Of a stretch of 64,000 nucleotides of DNA, positions 17,808 through 26,997 are shown piece by piece. Positions within the stretch are counted from its first letter, which is position 1. Every line of letters starts with the position of its first letter. The position numbers were made by a program, and so were the translations under genes. The stretch is from Lottiidibacillus patelloidae (lineage in GTDB: Bacteria; Bacillota; Bacilli; Bacillales; SA5d-4). The DNA lies in the NCBI RefSeq assembly GCF_002262935.1, contig NZ_NPIA01000009.1:18087-82086 (forward strand), in the 5' to 3' direction. The notes beneath the pieces were generated by a model. It saw only the letters and a program-made list of their open reading frames with translations. It was not told the DNA's origin and ran no database searches.

Positions 17808-20183
17808 CTAGTTTCTTAATGGTTTCCCTTTAACAAGCATATGGTGCATTCGTGCTTGTGTTTTCGGTTCACCTACTAAACTTACAAATGCTTCACGCTC
17901 TATATCTAATAAATATTGTTCATCTACTTCAGATCCTTCTGGGACATAACCACCAGCTATTACATACGCTAGCTTTTCAGCAATCTTTAAATCATGATCA
18001 GAAATGTAGCCAGAGTTGTGCATCGTTTTTGCCCCCATTAGCATGACAGCATATCCAGCTTCACCGACAACAGGTATTTTGTTTCGTTGTGGCGCCTGAT
18101 ATCCTGCCTCCACTAGAGAGAGTAGTTTACTTTTCGCATCATGGATTAAAAAATCATTGTTAAAACTTATGTCATCTCGTTCGCGAACATAGCCAAGCTT
18201 CCTCGCCTCATGACCCGACTTAGATACTTTCGCCATCGCGATTGTTTCAAACGTTTTATTAGCAGCTTCTTGGAGGAATGCTCCCGATTTTTTCGGCAAG
18301 TTTTCAATTTGTCGAATATAAAGTTCCTTATTTCCCCCACCACCAGGAATAATTCCAACACCTGTTTCGACAAGTCCCATATATGTTTCAACTGACACTT
18401 GCATACCAGCACAAGGTAAGGCAACTTCTGTTCCACCACCGAGCGTCATTCCGTAAGGTGCAGCAATAACTGGCTTTTCATTATATTTAACCTTCATTAG
18501 CGCGTTTTGAAATTGCCTCACGACTAAATCAATTTCAAAAAAGTTCATGTCTTGCGCTTCCATTAAGATCATCATAATATTTGCACCAACTGAGAAATTA
18601 GTGCCGTGGTTTCCAATTACTAAACCTTCATAGTTTTTATTTACTTCATCTAGTGATTTTGAAATCATTTGCATAATATCTAAGCCGATGGCATGGCTTT
18701 TTGTCGTAAACTGTAAGCAGGCAACACCATCTCCGATATCGACTAAATTTGCACCGGAATTTTTTTGGATGATTGGATTTCTTGTTAAGTAAACAATTTT
18801 CTTATTTTCTTTCTTTTGCTGCCATGTCCCCTCTGGAGATACGTGCTCTAATTGGCCATCTGTCTCACGGTAAAAAGAATTGTGACCATTAGCAAGCATT
18901 TCTTTTACCCATTTAGGAACGATAGCACCTTGTTCTTCCATTTTTGCAACAGACTTTGCAACACCTATTGCATCCCACGTTTCAAAAGGACCCATTTCCC
19001 AACCAAAGCCCCATTTCATCGCTTGGTCGATAGCTACAATATCGTCTGAAATTTCATTTACTTTTTTTGCCGAGTAAAGTAACGTCTGCATTAAAATATT
19101 CCATGTTAGCTGTCCAGCTCTGTCATCTGAGTAAATTAAAGCTCTTAACTTATCTTTTTTTGATCCGACCTTAGGTAAGTTTGCTTTTAACTTCTTTTGC
19201 GGCTCATACTCAAGTGTTTCAGGGTTTATTTCAAATATTTCTGAACCACTGTTTGATTTCTTTTTTAAATAAAAACCTTGACCTGATTTACTTCCGAGCC
19301 AATTATTTTCTACCATTTTTGTCATAAATGATGGCACATGAAATACTTCTTTTTCATCACCTTCAAGTGCTTCATACATGTTGTTAGCAACATGTAAAAA
19401 TGTATCTAAGCCGACTACGTCAAGTGTTCGAAATGTTGCACTTTTTGGCCGACCTAATAGCGTCCCAGTGACAGAATCTACTTCACCGACAGAATAGCCG
19501 CCAGCAAGCATTTCTTGCACAGTAATCATTAAACCGTACGTTCCGATCCGATTTGCAATAAAGTTCGGTGTATCTTTACATATAACGACACCTTTTCCCA
19601 GGAAATTTTCTGCAAAATCCCTCATAAACTGAACTATTTCATGATCTGTGTCTTTTGTTGGAATAATTTCAAGAAGTTTCAAATATCGTGGTGGGTTAAA
19701 AAAATGTGTGCCTAAAAAATGTTTCTTAAAGCTTTCAGAGCGTCCATCAATCATTGCATTTACTGATATTCCCGACGTATTGGAACTAACAATCGCCGTT
19801 TCTTTTCGATACGCTTCAATATTTGCAAAGACTTTTTTCTTTATTTCCAGATTCTCAACAACCACTTCAATAATCCAGTCTGCATCTGCAAGCTTTTCCA
19901 TATCGTCCTCAAGGTTGCCGACAGATATTAATGACACGTTTTCTTTTACTGTTAATGGTGCAGGATTTTGCTTTAATAATTTTTTCTTCGCATCATCCAC
20001 AATTCTGTTCCGAACGCTTTTATCATCTAGTGTTAATCCTGCCTTTTTTTCTTCCGCTGATAATTCATTCGGTATGATATCTAGCAATAAAGTAGGAATT
20101 CCTGCATTTGCTAAATGAGCAGCAATACCCGATCCCATGACTCCCGAACCAATGACAGCTGCTTTTTTTATCGTTAAGGTCAC
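17808..20183 (-). CDS. fadN: 3-hydroxyacyl-CoA dehydrogenase/enoyl-CoA hydratase FadN
   Basis: Bifunctional beta-oxidation enzyme. The NAD-binding dehydrogenase domain is first (GSGVMGSG at 12-19, then the SSNTSGISV and HFFNPPRYLKLLEII motifs). An enoyl-CoA hydratase-like domain occupies roughly 480-700 (FSVGANIMMILMEAQ, PYGMTLGGGTEVAL, GIIPGGGGNKEL). I use a GTG start at 20183, preceded by AAGGAGGAG, giving 791 aa, close to B. subtilis FadN. A longer reading to an ATG at 20222 would begin inside the inverted repeat. First gene of the fad operon. Confidence 0.94.
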   Translation of the reverse strand: MTLTIKKAAVIGSGVMGSGIAAHLANAGIPTLLLDIIPNELSAEEKKAGLTLDDKSVRNRIVDDAKKKLLKQNPAPLTVKENVSLISVGNLEDDMEKLADADWIIEVVVENLEIKKKVFANIEAYRKETAIVSSNTSGISVNAMIDGRSESFKKHFLGTHFFNPPRYLKLLEIIPTKDTDHEIVQFMRDFAENFLGKGVVICKDTPNFIANRIGTYGLMITVQEMLAGGYSVGEVDSVTGTLLGRPKSATFRTLDVVGLDTFLHVANNMYEALEGDEKEVFHVPSFMTKMVENNWLGSKSGQGFYLKKKSNSGSEIFEINPETLEYEPQKKLKANLPKVGSKKDKLRALIYSDDRAGQLTWNILMQTLLYSAKKVNEISDDIVAIDQAMKWGFGWEMGPFETWDAIGVAKSVAKMEEQGAIVPKWVKEMLANGHNSFYRETDGQLEHVSPEGTWQQKKENKKIVYLTRNPIIQKNSGANLVDIGDGVACLQFTTKSHAIGLDIMQMISKSLDEVNKNYEGLVIGNHGTNFSVGANIMMILMEAQDMNFFEIDLVVRQFQNALMKVKYNEKPVIAAPYGMTLGGGTEVALPCAGMQVSVETYMGLVETGVGIIPGGGGNKELYIRQIENLPKKSGAFLQEAANKTFETIAMAKVSKSGHEARKLGYVRERDDISFNNDFLIHDAKSKLLSLVEAGYQAPQRNKIPVVGEAGYAVMLMGAKTMHNSGYISDHDLKIAEKLAYVIAGGYVPEGSEVDEQYLLDIEREAFVSLVGEPKTQARMHHMLVKGKPLRN

Positions 20184-20203
20184 CAGACACTCCTCCTTCA
20201 CAC

Positions 20204-20225
20204 AAAATGAATAGCCATTCATTTT
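20204..20225. promoter_or_regulatory. Inverted repeat, probable fad operator
   Basis: Perfect 9-bp arms AAAATGAAT and ATTCATTTT around a 4-base spacer, directly before the fadN ribosome site. It contains TGAAT/ATTCA half-sites like the FadR boxes of B. subtilis, but the spacing is shorter than the consensus I recall. A fatty-acid-responsive TetR-type repressor is the likely ligand; inferred. Confidence 0.5.
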
Positions 20226-20326
20226 TTATTCGGACTACTATTCCATACATATGAAGCAAGCTTCATATTTAGAAATAAAGATTGTAAAGGTTGGACAATT
20301 TAATTAATTTAATTTTTAAAACAAAT

Positions 20327-20352
20327 AAAAAAGAGCTCGAAAATCAAGCTCT
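20327..20352 (-). terminator. Terminator of the HTH/F1-beta-like gene
   Basis: Stem GAGCTCGA/TCAAGCTC (one G-T type mismatch) with six T on the minus strand. It separates the upstream gene from the fad operon. Confidence 0.75.
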
Positions 20353-20362
20353 CCATTTCTAA

Positions 20363-21418
20363 CTATTTCAACTGTCCAATATAAAGTAATTCATTTGGAT
20401 CAGCATTGTCTAAATTACCATTCATGATGTTATTTAAGTCCTGTAACGCACTTTGCAAGGGAGTTACTTCCCCTTTTTGATTTGTAATTGGTTCTGCAAT
20501 AAAAAACGGTTGTGTTAAGTACGCTTCTAAACGCACTCCTCTATAAAAAGTCTTTTTATCTTGCTCTGATAGCTTTTCCATTCCAAAAGCATTAATGAGA
20601 AAGCGCAGCTCACGATAACGGCGTAGTAGCTTTTTTGCTTTTTGCTGTGTGTCCATATGTATTTTATCGACATGCGCACCTTCTAAAGCAATGGAAGTAG
20701 AAAGAACGGGATTAATTGCAGGATAAATCCTCCGCGAAACTAATTCAGCATCAAATTGTAATAATGTATCTAAAGGTCCATAAGGTTCCTCTTCATCAAC
20801 TGCATCTCCACGTGGATCTACAAGAAATGTAGTAATGGGCTGCAAGTTGCTCGCTTGTAACTTTTCTTGAAAAGAATATATCTCTCCTGTTAAAACAGTA
20901 GTACGGTCTGCCCCTAATAACACTTCTTTTTTCTTACCAATATTTTTAATGTAATCATACGCTTCATCTAATGATTTACATACATATTCCGCTTCATTTT
21001 CTACATCTTCCACACCAAGGCTGGCTTCCTTTGGCTTCACCCATACTGTTACAAATTTATCTTGTCTCATTCGATGAAAAATTTCGCCAAGTACTACTAG
21101 TTGTCCCATAGCAGGACGCGCTACAAAGCCTACCGTTCCTCCCTTAACAATTGGTGCAAAAACATCGATTAATTTAATTCCAGTTTCGATTATTTCTCCA
21201 CCTTGCCCGCGAATTATTAATTCATCTAAACTACAATCCGCAAGTTCTGCAAGAGCTACTAATGTTTTCACTTCAGCTCGTTCGATTGGTATTTTTCCAG
21301 TAGTAAGGTTGGAAACCGTCGCTGGGCGAAGTCCAACTGCTTTCGCTGCAGATGTAATATTAGGCACTTTTCGCTTTAATAAAGCAACATTTAATTTAAT
21401 ATCATCCATTTTTTTCAC
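20363..21418 (-). CDS. HTH protein with a degenerate F1-ATPase beta-like domain
   Basis: A 351-aa protein with an N-terminal XRE/LacI-like helix-turn-helix (about 17-60: ITSAAKAVGLRPATVSNLTT). It is followed by a region resembling ATP synthase beta: ETGIKLIDVFAPIVKGGTVGF, then RRIYPAINPVLSTS, then LLRRYRELRFLINAFGMEKL with LTQPFFIAEPITNQKGEVTP. At the P-loop, where F1 beta has GGAGVGKT, this protein has VARPAMGQL, so Walker A is lost. It may therefore sense rather than hydrolyse nucleotide. It has its own terminator and sits upstream of fad. I do not know a described family with this architecture. Confidence 0.75.
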   Translation of the reverse strand: MKKMDDIKLNVALLKRKVPNITSAAKAVGLRPATVSNLTTGKIPIERAEVKTLVALAELADCSLDELIIRGQGGEIIETGIKLIDVFAPIVKGGTVGFVARPAMGQLVVLGEIFHRMRQDKFVTVWVKPKEASLGVEDVENEAEYVCKSLDEAYDYIKNIGKKKEVLLGADRTTVLTGEIYSFQEKLQASNLQPITTFLVDPRGDAVDEEEPYGPLDTLLQFDAELVSRRIYPAINPVLSTSIALEGAHVDKIHMDTQQKAKKLLRRYRELRFLINAFGMEKLSEQDKKTFYRGVRLEAYLTQPFFIAEPITNQKGEVTPLQSALQDLNNIMNGNLDNADPNELLYIGQLK

Positions 21419-21512
21419 TCCTAATCAGCCGTTACGTTACTTTTTATCGTAATACACCGTACGCTTCAATGCAAAATTAAAAAATCATTGTTCGGTGAGT
21501 TCTTGTTTTATT

Positions 21513-22709
21513 CTAATTTTGAAACTCAACTCGTTCATGTATAGCCCATTCGTTTTGATCTGGGTCATAGCGAAGGACATAAGATAAGTCGATATAATAG
21601 GTGATTCCTTCTCTTTCAGAAAAGTAGCTCTCTTTGACACTGACGACAGCACTATATTTTCCTTTAGCGTTAGAAAAAATTTGTGGAGGATTGTTTTTTA
21701 TTTCGAAATTTACTAACTTCCAATTTAATCGCTTAATAGAGTTAAAGAAGATTTCAATATTACTATTAAACTCCTCTGTTATATTTTTAACTATGTTTAA
21801 GTCATGATTTTCTATCGCCTCTTCCCAACTGTTTAAAAATTTTATAAGCGATTCATTAATTTGTATAGCTACTGTGTCATTAACTGGGTCTATGCCAGCA
21901 AAAGTTTTCCACTCATGGTATGGCTTTCCTTCTGAAATGATAAACTCTTCTGTTTGAAAAGTTCCCCAAGGAAATTCTTTACTATAATAAATCGAAACAG
22001 AACCATCTAGCGGAATAGGATTAAGCGTTAACGCATTGTTTCCCACTTCGGCTTTCACTTCTTTTCCGTTTATGTAATAGGTGACATCCGACCAAACTGG
22101 CATTATATCAACACTACCTACTTTTAAATACTTTTTATATATTCTGTTTGCATCAACTTCTGATACATCCAGTTGGAAAGAGTGTGTAAACGATAAATAA
22201 TCTGTCTCAAAGAACGCTTTAATAATATGAATTCCAGGCACAACAGGAATAGTTGTTTTTTTCTCATTTGGATTAATTTGAATTTCCTTTCCATTCTTAA
22301 TCGTTATTTTCTTTAGACCTTCCGGGTAGGTTACTTCCATATAGTAAGGGTGAAAAACTAGAACATAGTTTTCAAAGAGGCCTAATTTAGTATCTTTAAC
22401 TAATGAAAATAAATCATGCTTGCCTTCTTGTTTAATGGCCGAAATTATTTCATCTTGTAAACTATTATCTTTTATATATTGTAAAATTTCTTTTGTTGTT
22501 CCCTCATTTATAGAGAGATCTTTTTCACTCGAAAAAAGCAAGTCATTTAAGGCCTTTACATTCTCATTTTTTATTGCTTCTTCAAACTTGGAAATTGTTT
22601 CTTCTTTTCCATCATTAAAGGAAGTAAATAAAAAGAAAGAACAGAGTATTATTGCTAAAATTATGCTTGTCTTTATTTTCGGGCTATTTATATATGTACT
22701 AATCTTCAT
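21513..22709 (-). CDS. TcaA-like membrane protein (paralogue 1, isolated)
   Basis: A 398-aa protein with one N-terminal membrane helix (about 13-31) and a long outer part. TcaA-family features are the early helical segment (LNDLLFSSEKDLSI...), the VVPGIHIIKAFFETDY segment, the KEFPWGTFQTEEF motif and an NTF2-like C-terminal ending YDPDQNEWAIHERV. The N-terminal zinc ribbon of classical TcaA is absent. AAAGGAG precedes the ATG. Four relatives lie in tandem at 32.7-37.7 kb. Staphylococcal TcaA affects glycopeptide susceptibility; the role here is unknown. Confidence 0.75.
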   Translation of the reverse strand: MKISTYINSPKIKTSIILAIILCSFFLFTSFNDGKEETISKFEEAIKNENVKALNDLLFSSEKDLSINEGTTKEILQYIKDNSLQDEIISAIKQEGKHDLFSLVKDTKLGLFENYVLVFHPYYMEVTYPEGLKKITIKNGKEIQINPNEKKTTIPVVPGIHIIKAFFETDYLSFTHSFQLDVSEVDANRIYKKYLKVGSVDIMPVWSDVTYYINGKEVKAEVGNNALTLNPIPLDGSVSIYYSKEFPWGTFQTEEFIISEGKPYHEWKTFAGIDPVNDTVAIQINESLIKFLNSWEEAIENHDLNIVKNITEEFNSNIEIFFNSIKRLNWKLVNFEIKNNPPQIFSNAKGKYSAVVSVKESYFSEREGITYYIDLSYVLRYDPDQNEWAIHERVEFQN

Positions 22710-22810
22710 GGGAGCTCTCCTTTATTTCGAAAGAGAAAAAATTTAATTCCCCCTCATAATATTCCTTATATTACCATCATATAGAAGTCCTACTATTCCT
22801 TCAATGCAAA

Positions 22811-22838
22811 AGAAAAGAGCACAGCTATGCTGTGCTCT
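22811..22838 (-). terminator. Terminator of the DUF202 gene
   Basis: 10-bp perfect stem AGAGCACAGC/GCTGTGCTCT with T-rich tail on the minus strand. Confidence 0.88.
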
Positions 22839-23202
22839 AAATAAAATTATATGAAATATAAATAAGGATAATTATACTAGAAATGACTGCAAGAATAATT
22901 ACTAATGGTTTAGAAGCAGTAAAAGTTTGATTATTAATATCTCTTCGCTTCATTAAATAACTTATAGTGGCTAGAATGATAATACCTACACCTATTACGC
23001 CCGAAAATACACCAATAATAACTGCTATTAAATCACTTATTTTTGCTATTGAAGTACCCATAGTGAAGTGCAGATTTGAAAATAAAAAACCGACTCCTAT
23101 AATTGCAATAGCTGTGCGGACCCAGGCTAAAAAAGTGCGCTCATTCGCCAAATGTTGTTGGATATATTTTGAATCTACGGTTGCCTTTTTCTCTTTCTCC
23201 AT
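22837..23202 (-). CDS. DUF202 (YidH-type) membrane protein
   Basis: A 121-aa protein with the DUF202 signature HLANERTFLAWVRTAIAIIGVGFLF near the N-terminus and three membrane segments (about 31-48, 63-85 and 99-119). Function unknown. It follows the disrupted carbonic anhydrase, separated by a terminator, and has its own terminator. Confidence 0.85.
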   Translation of the reverse strand: MEKEKKATVDSKYIQQHLANERTFLAWVRTAIAIIGVGFLFSNLHFTMGTSIAKISDLIAVIIGVFSGVIGVGIIILATISYLMKRRDINNQTFTASKPLVIILAVISSIIILIYISYNFI

Positions 23203-23223
23203 CCATCATCACCTCATATAACT

Positions 23224-23252
23224 AAAAAGGAGACTCGAATATAAGTCTCCTT
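23224..23252 (-). terminator. Terminator after the carbonic anhydrase pseudogene
   Basis: Perfect 9-bp stem AAGGAGACT/AGTCTCCTT followed by five T on the minus strand. Confidence 0.87.
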
Positions 23253-23261
23253 CATTTATCT

Positions 23262-23810
23262 CTAGCTTACCAGTTCTTCCAATTCACCTGACTCTAAATG
23301 GAAAAGGTAGCCAACTACATCTACACCTTGTCCATACTTTTTGTAAATTGGATGATTTTTAACATTCTCCACTTGCTTTAAAACATTCAGTTTTGAAAGC
23401 TCTTCAGAAGTGAGATGTTCGTTGCCTTCTTTTTTTGCAAAACTTTCTTTAACTTTACTTAACCAATGAACTAATTCTTCTTCATCATTGTTATCCCAAG
23501 CTGCCGCTACACCGCCACAATTCGTATGCCCTTTAATGATTACTTTTTTCACTTTTAAATGAACAAGTGCATAATAAAGACCAGTTGCAAAACTTTCATC
23601 ATCTTGCGAAACTTGATTAGCAACGTTACGATGAACGAATAAGTTTCCTAATGACATATTCGTCACAACAGATGGGCTCACGCGAGAGTCAGAACAAGCA
23701 AGGACAAAATAGTCTGGAGACTGTCCTTTACTTAGCTCATCAAAGTATTTCGAATCCTCTTACTTCATATTTTCTCTAAACACTTTATTACTTTTAATAA
23801 TATCGCTCAT
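23262..23810 (-). pseudogene. Beta-carbonic anhydrase with in-frame TAA
   Basis: The frame starts at an ATG at 23810 behind AAGGGGGTT and would give 182 codons, but codon 17 is TAA (23760-23762). Before it reads MSDIIKSNKVFRENMK; after it comes EDSKYFDEL and then the zinc-site segment VLACSDSR with Cys39, Asp41 and Arg43, then GHTNCGG with the zinc His and Cys. The frame is otherwise intact. No ATG, GTG or TTG occurs in frame between the stop and the zinc Cys, so restart would lose that ligand. A single substitution from GAA, CAA or AAA would explain it. It follows SulP by 14 bases. Confidence 0.85.
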
Positions 23811-23824
23811 GCAGTTAACCCCCT

Positions 23825-25483
23825 TTAGCGAATTGCCTCAATTGCTTGTTTTACACTAATAAAGCTAATTTTATCGCCATACTTTTTCGTCCAACCAGCT
23901 CTTTCAACAACTTCATGAACTGGGCGTTTCATTCCGGCAATAAAGAATTCAATGCCTGCATCTTCATATTGATGTACTAACTCTTCAAGTTCATGAATGG
24001 CTACTGCATCAATCGAGTTAACTGCTGTAAAGTCTAATAGAACTTTCTTTACAGATTTCTTCTCATTAATTGCAGTTCGTAATTTCTCTTCAAAGAACGC
24101 CATATTAGCGAAATAAAGTGATGCATCAAGTCGATAAATTAAAATGCCTTCATACGTTTTCGCATGTGGATAGTTTTTAATATTTTTATAAACATTTTCT
24201 TTTTCAAGATATCCAAGTTCTGCGGTATGAGGATATGCACTTCTCCAAATGAATAAAAGTAAAGATACTGCAACACCAACTAAAATTCCTTGCTCAATCC
24301 CGAGTGTAAGTGTTGCGATGAATGTAATTAACAATGTCCAGCCATCTGCTTTTTTCACTTTAAATAAATGTATTGCTTCTTTCACATCAATTAGTCCAAA
24401 TACCGCAACCATAATAATTGCAGCTAATACTGCCTTCGGTAAGTAATAAAATAACGGTGTAAAGAACATTAAAGAAATAATTACAATTACTGCTGTAATA
24501 ATTGTTGCAAGCCCCGTTCTCGCTCCTGCTTGGTAATTTACTGCTGAACGAGAGAAACCACCTGTGACAGGATAAGCTGAGAAAAATGAACCAATAATAT
24601 TCGCTAATCCTAGACCGTTTAGTTCTTGATTTGAGTTAACTTTATATTTCTCTTTTGATGCAATTGCTTTTGCCACCGCGATAGATTCCATAAATCCGAC
24701 AAATGAAATCGTTAAAGCTATCGGTAATAACGCCATAATCGCTTCAAGACTCATAGCTGGTAAGGAAAATTGCGGTAACCCCATTGGTACTTCTCCAACT
24801 ATTTTTACTCCTTGATCTTTCAAGTTCAGAAAGCTGACAAGTAAAGTTCCTCCAACAACTACAACTAACGGTGCAGGAAACTTTTTCATTTTCATTTTAA
24901 AGAATAATAAGATTGCAATACTTGTGATACCAATAAGTAATGTAAGCACATTTGTGTCTGTAATATTTTTAGCAGCTTCACTTAACGTCAAAAAGACGGA
25001 ACCTCGCGGAATGTCTATTCCTAGTAAATGTTTTAACTGACTTAAGCCAATAATTAATGCAGCTCCTGAAGTAAACCCACTAATTACTGCATGTGATAAA
25101 AAGTTAACTAAAAAGCCGAGGCGAAACAATCCCATTGCTAGTTGGATGACTCCGACCATTAATGCCAGTAACAGAGCTAAGGAAACAAATTCTTCTGTAC
25201 CTGGGTCTGCTAATGCTGATACACCTGTAAATACGAGTAAAGAAACCATTGCTACAGGACCAACTGCTAATTGTCTTGAGGATCCAAACAATGCGTAAAT
25301 GATTAGAGGAATTGTTGAAGCGTATAAACCGATTACTGGTGGTAATCCCGCAAGCATTGCGTATGCCATCCCTTGTGGTATTAACATAATAGCAACGATT
25401 AATCCAGCTGAGAAATCTCCTTTAAGATCTTGCTTTTGATAATTTTTTAGCCAGCCAAATGCTGGTATGAATTTTTTTAGCAC
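23825..25483 (-). CDS. SulP-family anion transporter with STAS domain
   Basis: A SulP permease with about 10-12 membrane segments (roughly residues 20-410) and a C-terminal STAS domain (about 430-540; VLLDFTAVNSIDAVAIHELEEL). Family substrates include sulfate and bicarbonate. GFTSGAALIIGLSQL and the SulP signature near GLYASTIPLIIYALFGSSRQL are recognisable. The adjoining carbonic anhydrase frame suggests bicarbonate; the sulfur cluster on the other side would favour a sulfur oxyanion. I prefer the GTG at 25483, which has AAAGGAA at better spacing than the GTG at 25492. Confidence 0.9.
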   Translation of the reverse strand: MLKKFIPAFGWLKNYQKQDLKGDFSAGLIVAIMLIPQGMAYAMLAGLPPVIGLYASTIPLIIYALFGSSRQLAVGPVAMVSLLVFTGVSALADPGTEEFVSLALLLALMVGVIQLAMGLFRLGFLVNFLSHAVISGFTSGAALIIGLSQLKHLLGIDIPRGSVFLTLSEAAKNITDTNVLTLLIGITSIAILLFFKMKMKKFPAPLVVVVGGTLLVSFLNLKDQGVKIVGEVPMGLPQFSLPAMSLEAIMALLPIALTISFVGFMESIAVAKAIASKEKYKVNSNQELNGLGLANIIGSFFSAYPVTGGFSRSAVNYQAGARTGLATIITAVIVIISLMFFTPLFYYLPKAVLAAIIMVAVFGLIDVKEAIHLFKVKKADGWTLLITFIATLTLGIEQGILVGVAVSLLLFIWRSAYPHTAELGYLEKENVYKNIKNYPHAKTYEGILIYRLDASLYFANMAFFEEKLRTAINEKKSVKKVLLDFTAVNSIDAVAIHELEELVHQYEDAGIEFFIAGMKRPVHEVVERAGWTKKYGDKISFISVKQAIEAIR

Positions 25484-25512
25484 GAGGAGCACTTCCTTTC
25501 AAACAATGAGTG

Positions 25513-25539
25513 AGAGGGTACAATCTTATCGTACCCTCT
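25513..25539. other. Intercistronic hairpin between tusA and sulP
   Basis: Perfect 9-bp stem AGAGGGTAC/GTACCCTCT with no T-run, so more likely an RNA-stability or attenuation element than a full terminator. Confidence 0.6.
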
Positions 25540-25551
25540 ACCCTATATTTA

Positions 25552-25782
25552 TTATCCTTTTTTTACCCAAAACTTTAGAACGCCATCTTCTTCAGTATCC
25601 TTTACTAATTCATGGCCGCCAGATTTTGTCCAAGCTGTTAAGTCATTCTTTGCACCTTTATCTGTTGCATGAATTTCTAAAATTTCACCTGTATTTAGTT
25701 CTTCAATTGCTTTCTTCGTTTTTACGATTGGCATTGGACATGCTAAGCCTTTTGCATCTAACACTTTTGTTGCTTCCATCAT
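25552..25782 (-). CDS. TusA-family sulfur carrier, copy 1
   Basis: A 76-aa TusA-like protein that carries persulfide on the Cys of the GLACPMPIVKTKK motif (Cys15). AGGAGG sits before two adjacent ATG codons (25782 and 25779); a longer frame to 25818 would overlap the preceding gene. Its protein is almost identical to copy 2 at 28516-28743. It follows the rhodanese-MBL gene in the CstR-type cluster and precedes SulP. Confidence 0.92.
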   Translation of the reverse strand: MMEATKVLDAKGLACPMPIVKTKKAIEELNTGEILEIHATDKGAKNDLTAWTKSGGHELVKDTEEDGVLKFWVKKG

Positions 25783-25802
25783 TAATGACCTCCTAAATTT
25801 TA

Positions 25803-26930
25803 TTAACGTACCGCACAACGGTTTGGTCCGATTTCCATTTCACGTTGTTTTTCTGTGTCTGGGTTAATTTTCCCCATATTCGTTTCGCGAATTTCTTGAT
25901 AAGCATTTGGTTGTGGTGGTAAGTTTTCTGTTACCATTTTTCTGAACTCATTCTCATCTTCAATATTTAATCCGTGGTTTTTCGCAAATAATGTTCCTAA
26001 CTTTTCTGCAACAGTTCCATCTTCATTTAACTCGTCAATAATCATGAAATGTGCTGGCAGTACGATTAGTTCTTCTGAAAGTGCACGGTAGCGTTTGTAT
26101 AATGATTCACGTAAGTCCGCTACCCAGTCTTCTGCTTTTCCTGCTAAATCAGGGCGACCGATTGAATCGATAAATAAAATGTCTCCAGATAATAAATAAC
26201 TTTCATCGATTACAAATGATGTTGATCCAATTGTGTGACCTGGTGAGTATAGTGCATGAATATTAATCGTAGTGTTCCCTATTGTTACATCGTTACCATC
26301 TTCTAATGGTTCATATTCAAATACAACATCTGTTGCATCCTTCGGTGGTAACCAATATGTTGCACCTGTTTTTTCTGCAATGATACGTCCACCTGAGATG
26401 TGATCAGCGTGTAAGTGAGTATCAAATACGTGCGTCACTTTTAATCCTTTGCTTTCTGCAAAGTTTACATAAACATCAGCCATACGAGTAGAGTCAATAA
26501 TTGCAGCTTCCCCATTTGAAACGACCATATAAGATAAGCAACCTTTACCGATACGTACGAATTGGAATAACTCGCCACCGTCCTTTAAGTCACCCACTTT
26601 AATTGGTTCTAAATGTTCACTCCATGCCTTCATTCCACCCTCTAAATAAGAAACATTTAAGCCTTTTTCTGCTAACATATCTGCAACCATCATTGATGAC
26701 CCTTCTTTTGCACATACAACTAAAATTTCTTTGTCAGCTGGAATTTTATCCATAATACCTTCGACACCATCAAGTAATTCAAAATATGGAATGTTGTAGT
26801 AGTTAAAGTTTTCCCCTTCAATTTTCCAGTCTTTAAAATCACCTTCATTACGTACATCTAAAATGAATAATTCGTCTTTGTTAATTACCTTTTTCGTTAC
26901 TTCTTTTGCAGTCATTGGTTTAATAGTCAT
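25803..26930 (-). CDS. Rhodanese-persulfide dioxygenase fusion (MBL fold)
   Basis: A 375-aa fusion. Residues about 1-110 are a rhodanese domain with catalytic Cys73 (VVCAKEGSS). Residues about 118-340 are a metallo-beta-lactamase domain of the ETHE1/persulfide dioxygenase type, with His172, His174, Asp176 and His177 (THLHADH), then SPGHT and the PAHF His. The likely reaction is oxidation of glutathione or low-molecular-weight persulfide to sulfite, with the rhodanese moving sulfur. The domain order is the reverse of staphylococcal CstB. A CstR-like operator lies just upstream. Confidence 0.88.
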   Translation of the reverse strand: MTIKPMTAKEVTKKVINKDELFILDVRNEGDFKDWKIEGENFNYYNIPYFELLDGVEGIMDKIPADKEILVVCAKEGSSMMVADMLAEKGLNVSYLEGGMKAWSEHLEPIKVGDLKDGGELFQFVRIGKGCLSYMVVSNGEAAIIDSTRMADVYVNFAESKGLKVTHVFDTHLHADHISGGRIIAEKTGATYWLPPKDATDVVFEYEPLEDGNDVTIGNTTINIHALYSPGHTIGSTSFVIDESYLLSGDILFIDSIGRPDLAGKAEDWVADLRESLYKRYRALSEELIVLPAHFMIIDELNEDGTVAEKLGTLFAKNHGLNIEDENEFRKMVTENLPPQPNAYQEIRETNMGKINPDTEKQREMEIGPNRCAVR

Positions 26931-26938
26931 ATTCTTCT

Positions 26939-26952
26939 TACCCCCTACGGTA
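26939..26952. promoter_or_regulatory. CstR-type operator before the rhodanese-MBL gene
   Basis: TACCCCCTACGGTA, an imperfect copy of the ATACC-N6-GGTAT motif repeated through this cluster; it overlaps the ribosome-site region. Confidence 0.5.
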
Positions 26953-26997
26953 TAATTTTATTTAAAAAAATTTGTTTTTATTTTTGCTTTTTTATTT

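Noticed and set aside
23760..23762. Recoding (selenocysteine or programmed read-through) at the carbonic anhydrase stop
   Set aside because: The codon is TAA, not TGA, and no frameshift or stimulatory structure is visible. A nonsense change or sequencing error is simpler.
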